Below, one piece after another: positions 22,839 to 35,800 of a stretch of 64,000 nucleotides of DNA; within the stretch, counting starts at the first letter, position 1; the number at the start of each line of letters is the position of its first letter. The position numbers and the translations under genes are program-made. The notes beneath the pieces are model-generated. The model saw nothing but the letters and a program-made list of their open reading frames with translations, made no database searches and was not told the DNA's origin. This stretch comes from Amorphophallus konjac (Eukaryota; Streptophyta; Magnoliopsida; Alismatales; Araceae), in NCBI GenBank assembly GCA_022559845.1, contig CM040120.1, forward strand, positions 163,290,334 through 163,354,333. Direction: 5' to 3'.

Positions 22839-24909
22839 ATCTCCCCCTTTTTGATGATGACAACACTGAGTCACACAGACTCAAACTATTCTCCCCCTTT
22901 GACTTCATCAAAAAGAGAAAAGTTTGAGAGAGAAATAAAAGTGTGCATGATATGATTGCATGATGCTTAAGAATAATGAATGCAATTCATGGAGAACCTG
23001 AAGCTTACATGATGCAGACAAGACAAGAACCAATCAATCCATCCTCCTCCTTTGCACATGATCTAAGGAAATAGAAGATTTTCAATAAGATACTTATTTC
23101 ATAAATCTGAATAAACGGATGGTTCAGACTCTTCCATTATAGGGGCTATGAATTTTTATTTGAACATCATGGTTTAAATATGATGTATACACAGTTTGTC
23201 AATAAACTTCTGTACTCATATCTGAACATCAATGTTTAATAAAAGTTAACCAAGCCCTCATATTTATATCTTGACTAGCCTCCTTTCATCTTACTCAGTC
23301 AATTTCAATGACTTCTTTAGAAATTACAATCATTAGTATTGAGGTTAAACAATCATGAAGGAATTCAAATTTGGTTCCTGAGGATCAGCCATACTTCTTC
23401 AAATAATCTCAGATTTTTTCTTTTTGCACACGTTTTTCAGCAAGTTTACCAAGTGCAATTAAGTTCAGTGCACACCTTGTAACTAGAGGATACACGTTGT
23501 TTGGACGCCAATATCCATAAGCACTTAGTATGACTAACTGTCATGCTTCAGAGATAGCATTGTCACCTCATGACATACTTCACCTTATTTCATTGATAAG
23601 TGAGGTATATTTCTCAATATTCAAGCCATTGCTCTGCTTGCATTTTTCATGAATTTTATTTAGCAGAGTTAATTATGGCACTTCATGACACAGTCATCTA
23701 GACTTCATGGTCAATGGACATGGTTTCTCAGTGACCAAAATCATTGCTCTGATAGAATTTATCCTTAGGAACATTTCAGATTCATCAGATGTTTAAAAAC
23801 AATACTGATTTCATATAATTCAACCAAATAAAGCCAAGATATTAACATTTTCAGATTTCGAAAGATTTTACAAGATTCAACATGAAATAGTTGGTTAAAG
23901 TTTATTAAAAATGACCCAGATATTTTCAAGATATTCATATCCAAGCTCAATGAATACAGTAAACTTAAACCAATTTGATCTTTTAGCCATTCATAAATCT
24001 TTATAATAGAAGATTCTTTAATGAATTGATTTTCAGATTTATGATCAAGGTATACGAATTGAACTCTTCTCAATTCTCTGAAATTTTCAATGAGATTCAA
24101 CAACATACAAGTTGTGAACTGTACAAGAGTTTCAAGCATATAACAAAGATGAGCACAATAGTGAAGGTGTCGACATTTGACAGAGCATTTCCAAGATGAT
24201 GTCGACTCATTGTGTCGACACTTCCAATCAGGATAATTAATGGGTGCGGCAAAGAATGTATCATAGAGAATCATATATATCCAGAGGTTCATCAGATAGA
24301 TTTGCTCAAGAAAGACCAGCTCACAAGATTCAAAATCAAATCAGAGTTAAGTTCAGATATGTGAAATGGATGATCTCAACATAAGGATGGGAGCTTTAGT
24401 TGACTGACTAAAATACCAAGAAACTAGATGAATAGCCATCAGAACACAATCTTGTTATATACTCCCCCTTAATGAACGCAATCTTTTTGGCAATTTCAAT
24501 GTAATGAAATGCAATGCAATTAACTATATGTATGCAAAGATATGCAAAGACTCAAAAAACTCCCCCTGAATGCATGCAATATATATGAAGATTCTAAAAG
24601 GCACTGTGTGCAATGACATCCTACAGGGGATTAAACAGATTTTTCACAAGTAGATTCAGACTATCTCTGACGTGCAATACAACATGCAGTCCTATCAGAT
24701 TTTCAGTGAATGTTCAGACTCAGACAGAAACTGATGTTTTTTAGCAATTCGATATAGATGAGCATTTATTTTAACATGATATGCAATGAATCTAAGAGCA
24801 GGAAGTGTAGAGAATTTACCTGAAAAGTTCAGAAAGGGGTTTTCTTTTGAGTGCCTTGGCTTATTTACCCCTCTTTATTCCTCTCCAAGGCACGCCTGCA
24901 ACAAACACA
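22839..24909 (-). other. R5 noncoding region where pol would be
   Basis: AT-rich, with no pol motif on either strand. Polypurine tracts (CTCCCCCTT on the plus strand) occur at about 22840, 22891, 24461 and 24561; the first touches the LTR. A hairpin with arms GGATA/TATCC lies at 23488-23516. The minus-strand frame 23765-24292 has no recognisable domain and no family signature. Confidence 0.7.
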
Positions 24910-27117
24910 TCATTTTGATGCAACAGGTACCCAAGATGTCTTGGGTCCTGAATTAGCAGTGACACCTCTAGCAGGTATGCTAATCAATTTTTGTGCATGA
25001 AGGTCATCAATTCTCATCAAATAGTAATTATTCATTGAATGACCTATTTGTCCATAGTAATGGCATGATACACCAGATTCTAGATTTGATTTATGCACAT
25101 TCTTATTAGCATGAATTCTATGTGCATATGCATGAAGATTTTTGTTAACAGAATTAACATTCTGTTTACCAAAAATAGTCTGGCTTTGATATCCTGCCAG
25201 CCAACAGGTTACAGCCCTGTGACCTGGCTTTCCACATTCAAAACATAGAGAAAATTTTCTTTTATTAACAACTTTATTCTTACCAGCAGCATTGGGAGCA
25301 GGAAATTTTACAGATTTAGAATTAAATCTACTTCCCTGAGCATGCCAATAGTCTTTGACTGTATGGCCATGCCTTCCACATTTGAAGCACCTTAGGTGCT
25401 TACCTTTGGATCCAAATTTATCCCAATATGACCCTAACCAGCACTCAGCAGCCTTGTGACCGGGCTTGTTGCAATTGAAGCAGATAATGTGCTGGTTAAA
25501 CACAAGTTTGTTTCTTCTATACCCGTGATGATTTGCAGAAAATCTAGCATGCATCCTATCATTGAATTTCATAGCAAAGCACTCATTCATTAAATGACCA
25601 TGCCTTCCACAGTAGTAACATGAAGCATCAGATTTCCTAGTGGCATAGTTTCTACCAAATGAATTCCTAGATTGCATTGCTTCACCAGCATGCTCATCTT
25701 CAAGCAACAATCTGCAATCATCCATTACATGCTCTATCTCGCCACAATAATGACATGAGCCATTCTTACCAGATGCATATAAATAAGTAAATGAGTTATG
25801 AGCAGTATGCATTGACCCATCAGATGCACCAGAGCTGGCAGATTTCAAGACACAAGTAGGGACCTTTTTGACCTTATTTTTCTTACCATTCTTGTTCAAT
25901 TGTTTACCCTTGTCTACAACTTTTGTTTATTTTTTAGTTTCAGGGCCCTGATATGAAATACAGATGATGAAGGTGTTTTAGAAGGCACATAGCAGCTAGT
26001 GAATGAGGTAGATGGGTCATTTTTAGGTTTCCTCTTGTCGACCACATTGTGACCGTGACCTTCCTTCCCGAACATTAAGCTTTGTTCAAGGAATCTTATC
26101 AGAATTGCTCTTTCCTTCAACGGATTTTGACAATGTGCTTTTAAGACCCTGGATTTCAGATTTTAAGGAGGCTATGTTATCTTCATAGCCAATGATCTCG
26201 GTTTCACAAGAGATAATCTGCTGATGCAGCTCAGCATTCAGACTCTATAAGGTTTCAATTTCTTGTGTGTGCTCTTCCTCTCTATTAATCTCATCCTCCT
26301 TCATCACACATTTTCCTTTCTCAATGGTCAACCATCTTTCTGACATGACCGTATTCAGGACCATGAGTTTCTTGTTTTGTTCCTTCAACTCTTTATTTTC
26401 AAGTTTCAGTTTATTCAATTCAGAATTAACCTTACTAAACTCTTGCAAGCTCATTAGATGTTCATCATTCTTCTCATTCAGCTTGTTCTCCAGTTCAGAT
26501 ATCTTGTTTAAACATGTTTGATTCTTATTTTTCAAAGACACAATATGTTCCTTACAGTTATGAATATCTAGCATACATGCATCATAAGATTGTTTCAGAT
26601 TTGGACAGTTTTCACAAGAGAGTTCATATTTATACTGTTCAATCATTTTCTTCAATCTTTTATTTTCATATTTTAATTTCGTACATCTATCAGTAAGTTC
26701 TTCATTTATATTCCATAAATCATCAAGCGAAATTTCTTCAGATCCAGAGCTTACTATGGATGATGATTCCTCCTGTTGATCAGAGTGGTGATCACCCCGG
26801 TGGGCCATTAAGCATTGATCCCCTTGCTCTCCATTTGTAGCAGTTATTCTATCCAAGATTTCCTTTCCAGAAGCGCACCTAAGAACAAAAGGAAATCTGT
26901 CAGTATTAACTGCAGCTTTCAAAATGTTAAGAGCTATGACATTATCACGGTTCTTTGCTCTATCCTCTCTAGACCACTTGGTCTCATTATGAGGTAATTG
27001 GTGTAGGCCTTTTGAAACCAAACTCCATACATTAGGATCAATGGGATTTATATAAACGAATAGGCCGCCAAACCAATTACTAAAATTAGAACCATCAAAC
27101 GCAAACGGACGAGCCAT
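24910..27117 (-). pseudogene. gag: gag-like protein of R5 with six CCHC knuckles
   Basis: Starts MARPFAFDGSNFSNWFGG, the usual Sirevirus gag opening, but after about 95 residues jumps to CLMAHRGDH, a motif that in intact Sirevirus gag follows the capsid domain and first knuckle. The capsid core seems missing. Then a Glu/Lys/Asn-rich coiled-coil region, then six CCHC-type knuckles. Counting from 25899, they sit at residues 49-62, 94-107, 140-153, 171-184, 219-232 and 279-292. Knuckle 4 has lost its last Cys (Tyr), knuckle 6 its second and last. It ends GPKTSWVPVASK, the normal gag-end signature, then stops. Breaks: an in-frame TAG at 26245-26247, and frame changes near 26110 and 25915. Presumed role: RNA binding. 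Confidence 0.8.
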
Positions 27118-27239
27118 TAAGACAGATAGCAAATAGATTCAACGCACAAAGCAATCGATAAGAGATGCACCAAAAGTGAAAAAGCACCAAAGACAGCAAG
27201 ATCCTCTGCAGATCGTTGGATCTGGAAAGTCAGAGACCC

Positions 27240-27251
27240 GCTCTGATACCA
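27240..27251 (-). other. Primer-binding site of R5
   Basis: TGGTATCAGAGC on the minus strand, two bases after the 5' LTR, complementary to initiator Met tRNA. Confidence 0.9.
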
Positions 27252-27253
27252 AT

Positions 27254-29341
27254 TGTTAGGTGCAAGGCTCGGATTCAAAAGGGGGTTGAATGAATCCCCT
27301 ATTTAAAATATAGTCCTATTAAAACCTATAACAGAACAATGATGCGGAATTAACACAAATAGGTGCCTTGTATGACACAGGTGCTCTCTTTGAACGAAGT
27401 GGAAAGATCAGATAGACTGAACTACTGATCTACTCATTATGAGCTGGTGAGCAAACCCAACTTCAATCAATATGCGATGTGCGAATAACCTACTCACTAG
27501 ATGAAAGAAAACATCGAGCCTAAGCATTCATCTAGCAAAACATAATAGACAATCAAACCACTGCACATATGATTTTTAAGATGGTTCGGTCCTCCAGACC
27601 TACGTCCACCCCACACTCAAACCAGAGTGTGGATTCTGCTGCCAAACAGCTTGAAAACCGCTGGGCGACACAGCTTGCCTACAAACCGCTGACTAACAGC
27701 TCTACCGCTGGGCATTACAGCTTTGCCAACTGCTCGGGACTACAGCTTAACCCGTCCAAAGGAATCCTCCTCTACCCGCTGAGCAACATAGCTTGCTGTC
27801 CGAGGTATCCACCTCGCCCGCTGAGCAACATAGCTTGCTGTCCAGAGGAATCCTCCTCTGCAACACTGAGCAATACAGCTTAGCTCTGCTGACAAACAAC
27901 TTGAAACAGAGGTAAACGAAAAACAAAATATGGAAAGGACACATCAACAGAAAGTTGTATACGGTAAAGCACAAAATAGCTCTCAAGGAGCAAGTTGGTC
28001 TGGATCTGATCCAAGAGCCAACAGATAACACATCTTCACAGAAGTCTTCTCTCTTCTTTTTCACGAACTCTCTATCTCTCTTTTCACTCTCCTTTTTCTT
28101 CTTCTGTTGATCTCTCTTTCTCTTTTTCTTTCTCTTTTTCTTCTTCTTTCTTTTTCTTCTTCTGGATCGTGCAGGCTCTCTCTCTCTCTGCTTCTGCTCT
28201 TTCAGATGGGCTCCCCTACTTCGATCACTCTGCTCACGATCACCACTATTCTTTTTATAGTAGCAGCAGGTAGGTGGGAATGTGTCCTCCACGAATTCCC
28301 GCCCTAGTGCCTTGAACACGTGGCAGCATTTCAGCCTGCTGCACTACATGTGTCACGATCCTGGCACTTCCTCCATTCTTGGATCACATGCCCTTCTTAA
28401 GCTCCTCGAGCAGCAGTCCTGTCAGATCAGGCTTGTTATCAGTGTGAGTTAATCTGAAAGGAAAGAAATGATGCATCGAGTAAGTTTGATATTTGAATTG
28501 AGTCTGTACAGACTTGATGCACAAAATGCAGTGTGCATATAAGAAAGTATGTACAACGAGAATGAATGCACGGACATGTCATCCACGAGTGTACAGACTT
28601 TGAATGCATGTAATGCATTTTGCATATGGAGAAGTATGCACATTGAAAGTGAATGTACAGACATGTCATCAACGAATGTACAGACTTTGCGTGCAATGTA
28701 CAAACGATGTACAGACTTTCTGTGCCTAACGCTGAAGCCTGAATGCGTCATGTATAGACTTGCTAAGACATCAAGGTAGTCGTGTGCAGACTTAGTGTAT
28801 GTGCGAGACAATTCAATGCAGTATGCATATAGTAAAGTATGTACAATGAAGGTGAATGCACGGATAAGCCACCAGAGAATGTATAGACTTGATAGCATGT
28901 GGCGATGTATAGACTTGTGAAATGATGCACGAACTATGCATATGCATGAAGAGCACTTGGCTGTATTGACTAATCGAATGAAACAACGGAGGTTGTACAA
29001 ACTTGTCATCAACGAATGTACAGACTTGAGTTGATGTACTCTAGGCAAAACTCTGTACATACTTTATTCCTTGAACATGCATGAGTCTAGGCATTCACTA
29101 ACTTATGGCCACCATGAAACATAGTTATGAAATGCACAAGCCTAGACAATTAACCCTACACTGACTTTGTATGCATAATGAACACGCATCAACATTGAAT
29201 TGAATCGACTGATGAATGCACTGATGTAGTGTATGCATATGGTAGATAATGCACTGATGCAATGTGCAGAATAACCAGCAAGTGCAGACACATGGTGATA
29301 AATCATTCATACTCAGAGTGCTTGCTGACATCAAAACCACA
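27254..29341 (-). repeat. R5 5' LTR (2,088 bp)
   Basis: Partner of 20726-22838, with the same TATA box (28251-28260), GA-rich leader and U5 hairpin (about 27614-27634). Its outer end reads ...AAAACCACA instead of ...AAAACTACAGGGGCACAACA, so about 11 terminal bases are gone or were never there. Confidence 0.88.
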
Positions 29342-29862
29342 GTTCTTTTAGCTATTTTTACTCCTACTTTTACAGCTTTACTGTTGTAGCTAGTACGGCT
29401 ATTACTTCTGTTCTTCCTGCTTTACTATTTAGCGCTGTTGTGCGTGTTACTGCGTTGTTTCCACTGGGGATCCGCGTGACCCCTACTGAGCCAGTGACAC
29501 GAAGCTCACCCGTACTTTTCAGGTGTGGTCTTCTTCTTCCTTGCTGTTCGTGACGCGGTGCGTCTGTTCGTAGTTGCCAGCGTTGCCTGTGTCGTGCTTC
29601 CCCCGACTTCAGTGTATGTTCTCTTTTCTGTTGGACTGTACTTGTCTTATTTGGACTGGACTCTATTAATTTAAATTATTAATTAAAAAGTAATTTTATT
29701 TCTGCTACTTTAGCACACCTGATCAATGAAATATTAATTGCCTACTGCTTTATCCTACCCAAACACTCCTTTTATCCCTTCGGAGCTTTACCACTCTTGG
29801 GAGGCCTTGCAGGATCCAAGTGTTATCATGTTTACTCGGTATCCGGACCCTAGGTCGTCACA
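29342..29862 (+). repeat. R4 5' LTR, end part
   Basis: Continuation of 19401-20725 after R5. It ends GGTCGTCACA, two bases before a primer-binding site, the usual end of gypsy LTRs that begin TGTAATATC. Confidence 0.75.
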
Positions 29863-30252
29863 GTTGGTATCAGAGCTGTGTTGTGTGAAAGTACATGGGA
29901 ATTCAAGATATTGCAGTAATCATAGTCCTTAAGGTCCAATACAGTCGACAGCTGGCGTAGGTTTTGTGATTCCCTATCGCTTTATTTTTGCGTGTGGTCT
30001 TGTGCTTGCTGTGTTGGCACTGTACGAGATGGTTTCGCTCTCGTCAGGATGTGACAGAGTGTTCTTCTTTTGTCATGGTATTTGTCTTGGTTATGCTGTA
30101 CTTGACAGAGTTCACTGGCAGGCGTGAATCTATGGTACGCTGTTTGAGATTCTTCTGTAATTTATTCAGGTGGCTGGTGATATTATGGTTAGCACATTTT
30201 TATGTTGCCTTGGTCATCCTTGCTTGAAGTTTGTTCAACCCCTGAGGTGTTA
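29863..30252 (+). mobile_element. R4 body, 5' segment with primer-binding site
   Basis: The primer site TGGTATCAGAGC is at 29865-29876. The rest is noncoding leader and ends with TGTTA (30248-30252), the left target-site copy of R6. It continues at 40206. No gag start is visible. Confidence 0.75.
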
Positions 30253-32539
30253 TGGTGCGGACACCCGAGCAGTTGAGCGGCGCGACACGCCGAGCCACCG
30301 GTACCGCACACGGAGCACGACTCGAGCCACCTCAGCGTCCATCTGGCTCGGAGATAGCCTGGAGACTTCACCTTGAGCCTCCCCATTTATCATATTTAGT
30401 TAAACTTTATTTGTGTGTAATTTATGTTTATTTCATTGTATTCGATTTGCTATTTTGATTGTAAGAGGGGCTTATGTACAAATTGGACCCCGTGGGCCCC
30501 ATGGGCCCCCCAGGCCCCATCCCATTGAGCCACCACAGCCTAGGGCCCCATGTGGGGTCAGTCAACATGTCAAATGGAGGCTTCTAGAAAGGTGGGCCAA
30601 GTGGGGGACAAGTGACTTTGAAAGTCCAAGTTGGCCACCCACCCCACCTACCAATTCAACATTCCACCTCCTTGGTCCAAGGGCCGCCCCCTCCCCTTAT
30701 TTTTTATTTATTTTTTTGCGTGTGTGTCACATGCCATCCCATCCCTTCATCTCCCACCCCTAGATCCTACGGTTGTGGATGGATGTGAGATGTAACCTAT
30801 TTAAGCTTGTATTTTCCATTTTGGAGGAATTAATGCCATTTGAATCAAACTAATTCTAAGAGACGGGCTGGTGTGCCCCCCTCCTCTCTCCTCCCTCCCC
30901 CCCTTGGATGCTGTGTAGGCTTCCATTCTAAGGTGTGACTCCTCGTGTATCGGTTCCGACGATCGCCGCCGCCGCCACGAGCCGCCACCGCACCGCCATC
31001 GCCATCAACGGAGTTCTGCCTGCGCAGTATCATAGCTGCTTGTTCGAAATTCACAGGTCTTCCCCGAGCTCATTTGGCTACCAAATTTGGAGGAGTTGTT
31101 CCTGGGATGTTCCTCTCCACCCATAAAAATCAGGCCAGCATTCAGATTGCGTTTCCTATTTTTTAATTTTCATCCACTCTTCCATTTCGGTTCTGCCAGA
31201 GTTCTGTCCAGGTTCACCTCCGTCCTGAGTTTCATGTCTTAGATCCACTTTTTGATTTTTGTTAGTTCGCCCAATTTTACTGGAGGTTCCATCCATCCAC
31301 CCCTTCATCCACAATTTTTCTCAATTTTTGATTCACCCATCGCATATTTTCTAAAAATCATTCTCAGACCCATCTACAGTTCTGTCCACTTGTTCCCAGA
31401 TCCGACCACCCTCCAGTAAACAAATCATAAAAAATCACCGCCAGCTCCAATCAGTCCACAAAAAATATCCCCCTTCTCCTTCTTCAACATCCCACAAGTT
31501 TGATGAAGAGCTCGAGAGCTGAATCGGCCATCTTCCTCGCGGTCAAAGGCAGTCTTCAGGAAACTCACCTGTAGATCTGAGGTTTCGGTTACTGTACAAC
31601 AGGGACTTATAAATTCAATAAAGTTCTGATCCGACCAGATCCAGCAGATCTCTCTGGGTCTAGATTGAAGCATTTGAAGAGACCTTTCCAACGATAGCTC
31701 ATGCATCCCGATCCGACGTCGGGATTGATCGTAGCGGGCGTTTTCGCCGGAGCGCGTGCCGGGAAATAGCAACCAAAATCCGTGGGTTATTAGTTCAAGA
31801 GTTGGGAATCAGGGCCGATCGACCCCCGATCGGTGTTCCCGGCCGACCGCCTTCCGTGGAGGCGGGCCACCAGGGGTTCCCATCACAGTGGGACCAACCC
31901 CCGCAGATCCGGAGGACGGCGCCGTCCAGGGGCCCCGCGGGCCCGTAAAAGCTGCCGTTCGGAAAGCACGAAAACGCGGAGTTCGGCACCGCCGGGCGAC
32001 ATCAAGATGCTGCCCGTCAACCCGAGTTGCATGATTTCCGGACCCCACATGTGACCTTTTACCTCCCTGCGTGGTGTGGGTCGACTTAGTGTATTGCTGT
32101 AATCATTGTTAACCGGGAGTCCGTAATTCGGCCGGGGTTATCTTCGCCACACCGGGTGCGTGGAGGTAATGGTCCGAACCCCTTAGCGTTCATTTGCTTA
32201 GCTAGTATATGGTCTTTGCCGATGCCGAGAGCGATAGGTACTAGCCCGCGTATCCATGTCACCGCTGTGAGTGTGAGAGTGACCCGTCCCGCTACTCGAT
32301 CCGAGTCCGGAAGTGAGTCGACTACCCTTGAACTCTGCCGATTCTTCAACCGCGCACGATCCGCGTTTCCCTCGCTTGGGACGACGAGTGAGCTTGCGTT
32401 TTTGTTAGCAACGTATAGCCTATAGGAGCTCTCCGTGTCGGGCCTAATGTCTCTCCCATCATGTGTTGCTGGTCGTGTCCGCATCTAGAGTTCGAGGTCC
32501 ATACCACGTTGAGTCGGTCCCCGTGTCCGTCCTACATCA
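30253..32539 (+). repeat. R6 5' LTR (2,287 bp)
   Basis: Starts TGGTGCGGACACCCG and ends CCTACATCA before the primer site. A TATA-like CTATTTAAG lies at 30798-30806. Downstream come a run of CCGCCGCC codon-like repeats and a GC-rich U5. Open frames inside (for example 31425-31772) recur in the other LTR with changes and are not genes. Confidence 0.95.
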
Positions 32540-32542
32540 GTT

Positions 32543-32554
32543 TGGTATCAGAGC
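32543..32554 (+). other. Primer-binding site of R6
   Basis: TGGTATCAGAGC, three bases after the LTR end. Confidence 0.92.
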
Positions 32555-32844
32555 GAGTCGAGTCTAGGGTAGTCATTTCATATGTCTTGCATAGTATAAG
32601 TCAAGTCTAGGATCATCATTTTCAAAAAAAAAGTGTGTTTTAAATTGCATTTCATCCTGATAATTCGGTATCTTAAAAGGTGTTGTCCGAACGTTAGGCT
32701 ACGCCTACCGGGAGGTCGCACACTTGCGGGAGTGATCTTCGGATCTATTAACTCCGCCCCGTACTGGATATTGGTTTAGGTCTAAGTACATCATTTAGTG
32801 TGTGTTTGCATTAGTCGGTGTCTTCTAGGTCATGTGTCAGTTGC

Positions 32845-35800
32845 ATGCCCACCCGTCGAGGTACCCAATACTCGCCACCACCACCTATGGCGGATTCCCG
32901 GGCCCGTTGCTCCGATGAGTCCTCGACGGCCGAGATGTTCCGAGCCATTATGGAACGTCTTGACACGCGTATGGATGGTCTTAGTATGCGTGTGGATGGC
33001 ATAGGAACGCGTCTAGAAGGGCGGATGAAAGCCCTCGAGGATCGGGCCGAGTCTTCGGATCAGTCCATCTAGGGTCTAGTTGGGAGAATTGCCGTCATAG
33101 AGAGAGGCCCAGTAGCGGCGCAACCCGCGCCAACGAACGGCGAACAAGAGCCGGTGCAGCAACCCGCTGTGCCAAGGGCTCAGTTGGAGGATGTCGGAAG
33201 GCAACAGGCACCTATAGTGGATGATTATGCTTCCGACAATGATCAGGGGGGTAACGGTCTTCGTCATCAACGACGGAATCGTGGTGACGAGGATGACGAC
33301 CGCATTCTTAGGGGTGTGCGTGCGGACCCTCCCACTTTTAGTGGGTCCTTGGACCCTAGGGTGTATTTAGATTGGGAGGCCGGCATGGACCGGTACTTCG
33401 AGTGGTTTGAGATGACGGACCACCGAAGAGTCCGATACGCGAAGATGAAGCTGCAAGGGCAGGCTCAAACTTATTGGATCAATGTGGAGAGCCTGCTCAA
33501 TCAGTGACGTCAACCCCAAATCGGTACTTGGGATGATATGAAAATCAAATTGAGGGAGAAATACCTTCCTGCCTCATATCGCCAACGTCTCATAGATAAG
33601 TGGCAAAGCATCTCCCAAGGGAACCGATCCGTGGCCGAGTACACCGCCGAGTTCGATGAGTATTACTTGCGGTGCGGGGTCACGGAAGAGAGCACCATGA
33701 CGATATCCCGCTTTCGGAGAGGTCTGCGGCCCAATTATCAATATGAACTATTTCACTGCAACGCGACCACTTTGGAGTAGGCGTATCAGATTGCTCTCGA
33801 ATTGGAGCAGTTCGAGGCCGAGTTTGAGTCACCCCACCGGTTGGGCTCTTTTCCCCTTCGTAGTGTCGAGCCCCGTGGCTCTTCTGGCACGTATCCGAGG
33901 GCCCCCATGGCTCAACCTCAGGAGCCAGCTCGTCCCGAGCCGTTTGCTCCTAGGCCTCGTCCTCCACCCCCGAGGGACCTCCCTCGTCCCTAGCATCTTA
34001 CGGCCCCACCCACAGCCCGTCCACCGGCACCCGCACCTCCTGCACGTCCTTTGTTGCCTACGCCTCCTATCCGTCGGGAGGATAAAGGTAAAGGACCTAT
34101 GATTGGGGAGCCTAGTGGATCACGGAAGCAGTGTTATCGCTACAATGGGTTTGGCCATTTGGCCAACCAGTGTCCCACCTGCCCATCTCTTCACATTGGG
34201 GACATACAGGCCGATGATACCACCCCTACGGGCCTCGAGTTAGTCAGCTATGAGGCATATGAAGAGCCAGCTGACGAGTACTATGAGATGGGAGGTGAGG
34301 CCCAGGATGCCCAGCATTCGGACGATACCCATGTGGGGGTCGTCAGGTGTATCCTCACCCAGCCGCAGGTCAGTGATGACTGGCGTCGGACTACTATCCT
34401 TCATGTATTCTGTAGGCTGGGGAAGCAAATTTGCAAGGTGGTCATCGATAGCGGGAGTTGTATCAATGCAATCTCCACGAACGCTATCGCTCGTCTTGGT
34501 CTCACACCCGTAGACCATCCTTGTCCCTATCAGGTGTCATGGGTGGATACCACTTCTATTTCGGTCAGGCTGCGGTGCTTGGTTCCGCTGCAGCTCCACT
34601 CCCACAGTGATGAGATCTGGTGTGATGTTCTACCCATGGAAGTGGGCAGTATCATTCTTGGTAGGCCATGGTTATTCGACCGGGATGCCACGTTCCATGG
34701 CCGGTCGAACACCTGTACCTTTGACCACGCTGGCCAGCGGGTCACCCTCCAACCCGTTCGGCCCAGGAGCCAATCATTCAGGGGTCCTATTGGCCCTAGT
34801 ACTCCGAAGCCTTCCGTTCTCGGGCCTAGTACCCCATCCCCAGCTCGGGCTATGACCGTTACCTCTAGCCCAGGAGAGCCCTCGACGAGGAGATTGATGA
34901 TGATTAGCTCCCGGGAAATGGAGCACGAGCTTAGTCAGGGCTGTCCGGTGATTGCCATTACGGTCTGAGAGGTGGAGCGGGACTCCGAGGGTGAGCTCCC
35001 ACCCGAGGTTGTTCCCATTCTGCAGGAGTATGCTGATGTATTCCCCGATGAGCTTCCCGAGGGACTCCCACCCATGCGGGATATTCAGCATGCCATCGAC
35101 CTTGTTCCGGGCTCTTCTTTGCCCAAGCTTCCTCATTATCGCATGAGTCCCACGGAGCATGCCGAGCTTAAACGGCAGGTCGATGAGTTAGTGCAGAGAG
35201 GGTCTGTTCGGGACAGCATGAGTCCATGTGCTGTGCCCGCATTACTCGCCCCGAAGAAGGATGGCACGTGGAGAATGTGCATTGATAGTCGTGCCATCAA
35301 CAAAATCACCATGAAGTACAGGTTCCCTATTCCCCGCCTTGATGACATGCTAGACATGATGGCAGGTGCCACTATCTTTTCAAAGATTGATCTTAAGAGT
35401 GGCTACCATCAGGTGAGGATTAGGCCAGGTGATGAGTGGAAGACCACATTTAAGACCAGGGATGGTCTATATGAGTGGTTGGTCATGCCTTTTGGGTTGA
35501 CCAATGCCCCTAGCACTTTCATGCGGCTCATGACTCAGGTCCTTCGACCTTTTATTGGAGTCTTTGTAGTGGTGTATTTTGATGATATCCTTATCTATAG
35601 TCGCACCACAGGGGACCACTTAGACCACCTTCGGCAGGTCTGTCTACTTCTTCGGCGAGAGCAGCTATTTGTGAACCCATAGAAGTGTGCCTTCATGACA
35701 CCTCAGCTTACCTTCTTGGGTTTTATCGTGTCTAGTACTGGGGTCTCCGCCGATCCGGAGGAGGTCCGGGCCATTGTTGAGTGGCCGGAACCTCGTACGA

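Larger units (their letters stand above)
20726..29341 (-). mobile_element. R5: gag-only Sirevirus
   Basis: A minus-strand copia element with a 5' LTR at 27254-29341 and a 3' LTR at 20726-22838, a primer site at 27240-27251 and a polypurine tract at 22839-22856. The body carries only a gag-like gene (27117-24910), then 2 kb of noncoding DNA; integrase, RT and RNase H are absent. It must use enzymes from another element. Flanks are TTTCT and GTTCT, an imperfect five-base duplication in the R4 LTR. The 5' LTR lacks about 11 terminal bases present in the 3' LTR. LTRs differ at about 8 of 270 compared bases (3%). Confidence 0.88.

Noticed and set aside
23765..24292. 175-codon minus-strand frame in R5
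   Set aside because: AT-rich region without domain or family likeness; it lies in the noncoding part and has no support.
21219..28319. Lys/Arg-rich frame of R5 LTRs (27747-28319, 21219-21536)
   Set aside because: It comes from the GA-rich leader and U5, and is broken in one LTR.
31425..32484. Frames in the R6 5' LTR, also seen in the 3' LTR
   Set aside because: Frames in the two LTRs differ by indels, and a GC-rich LTR has few stops by chance.
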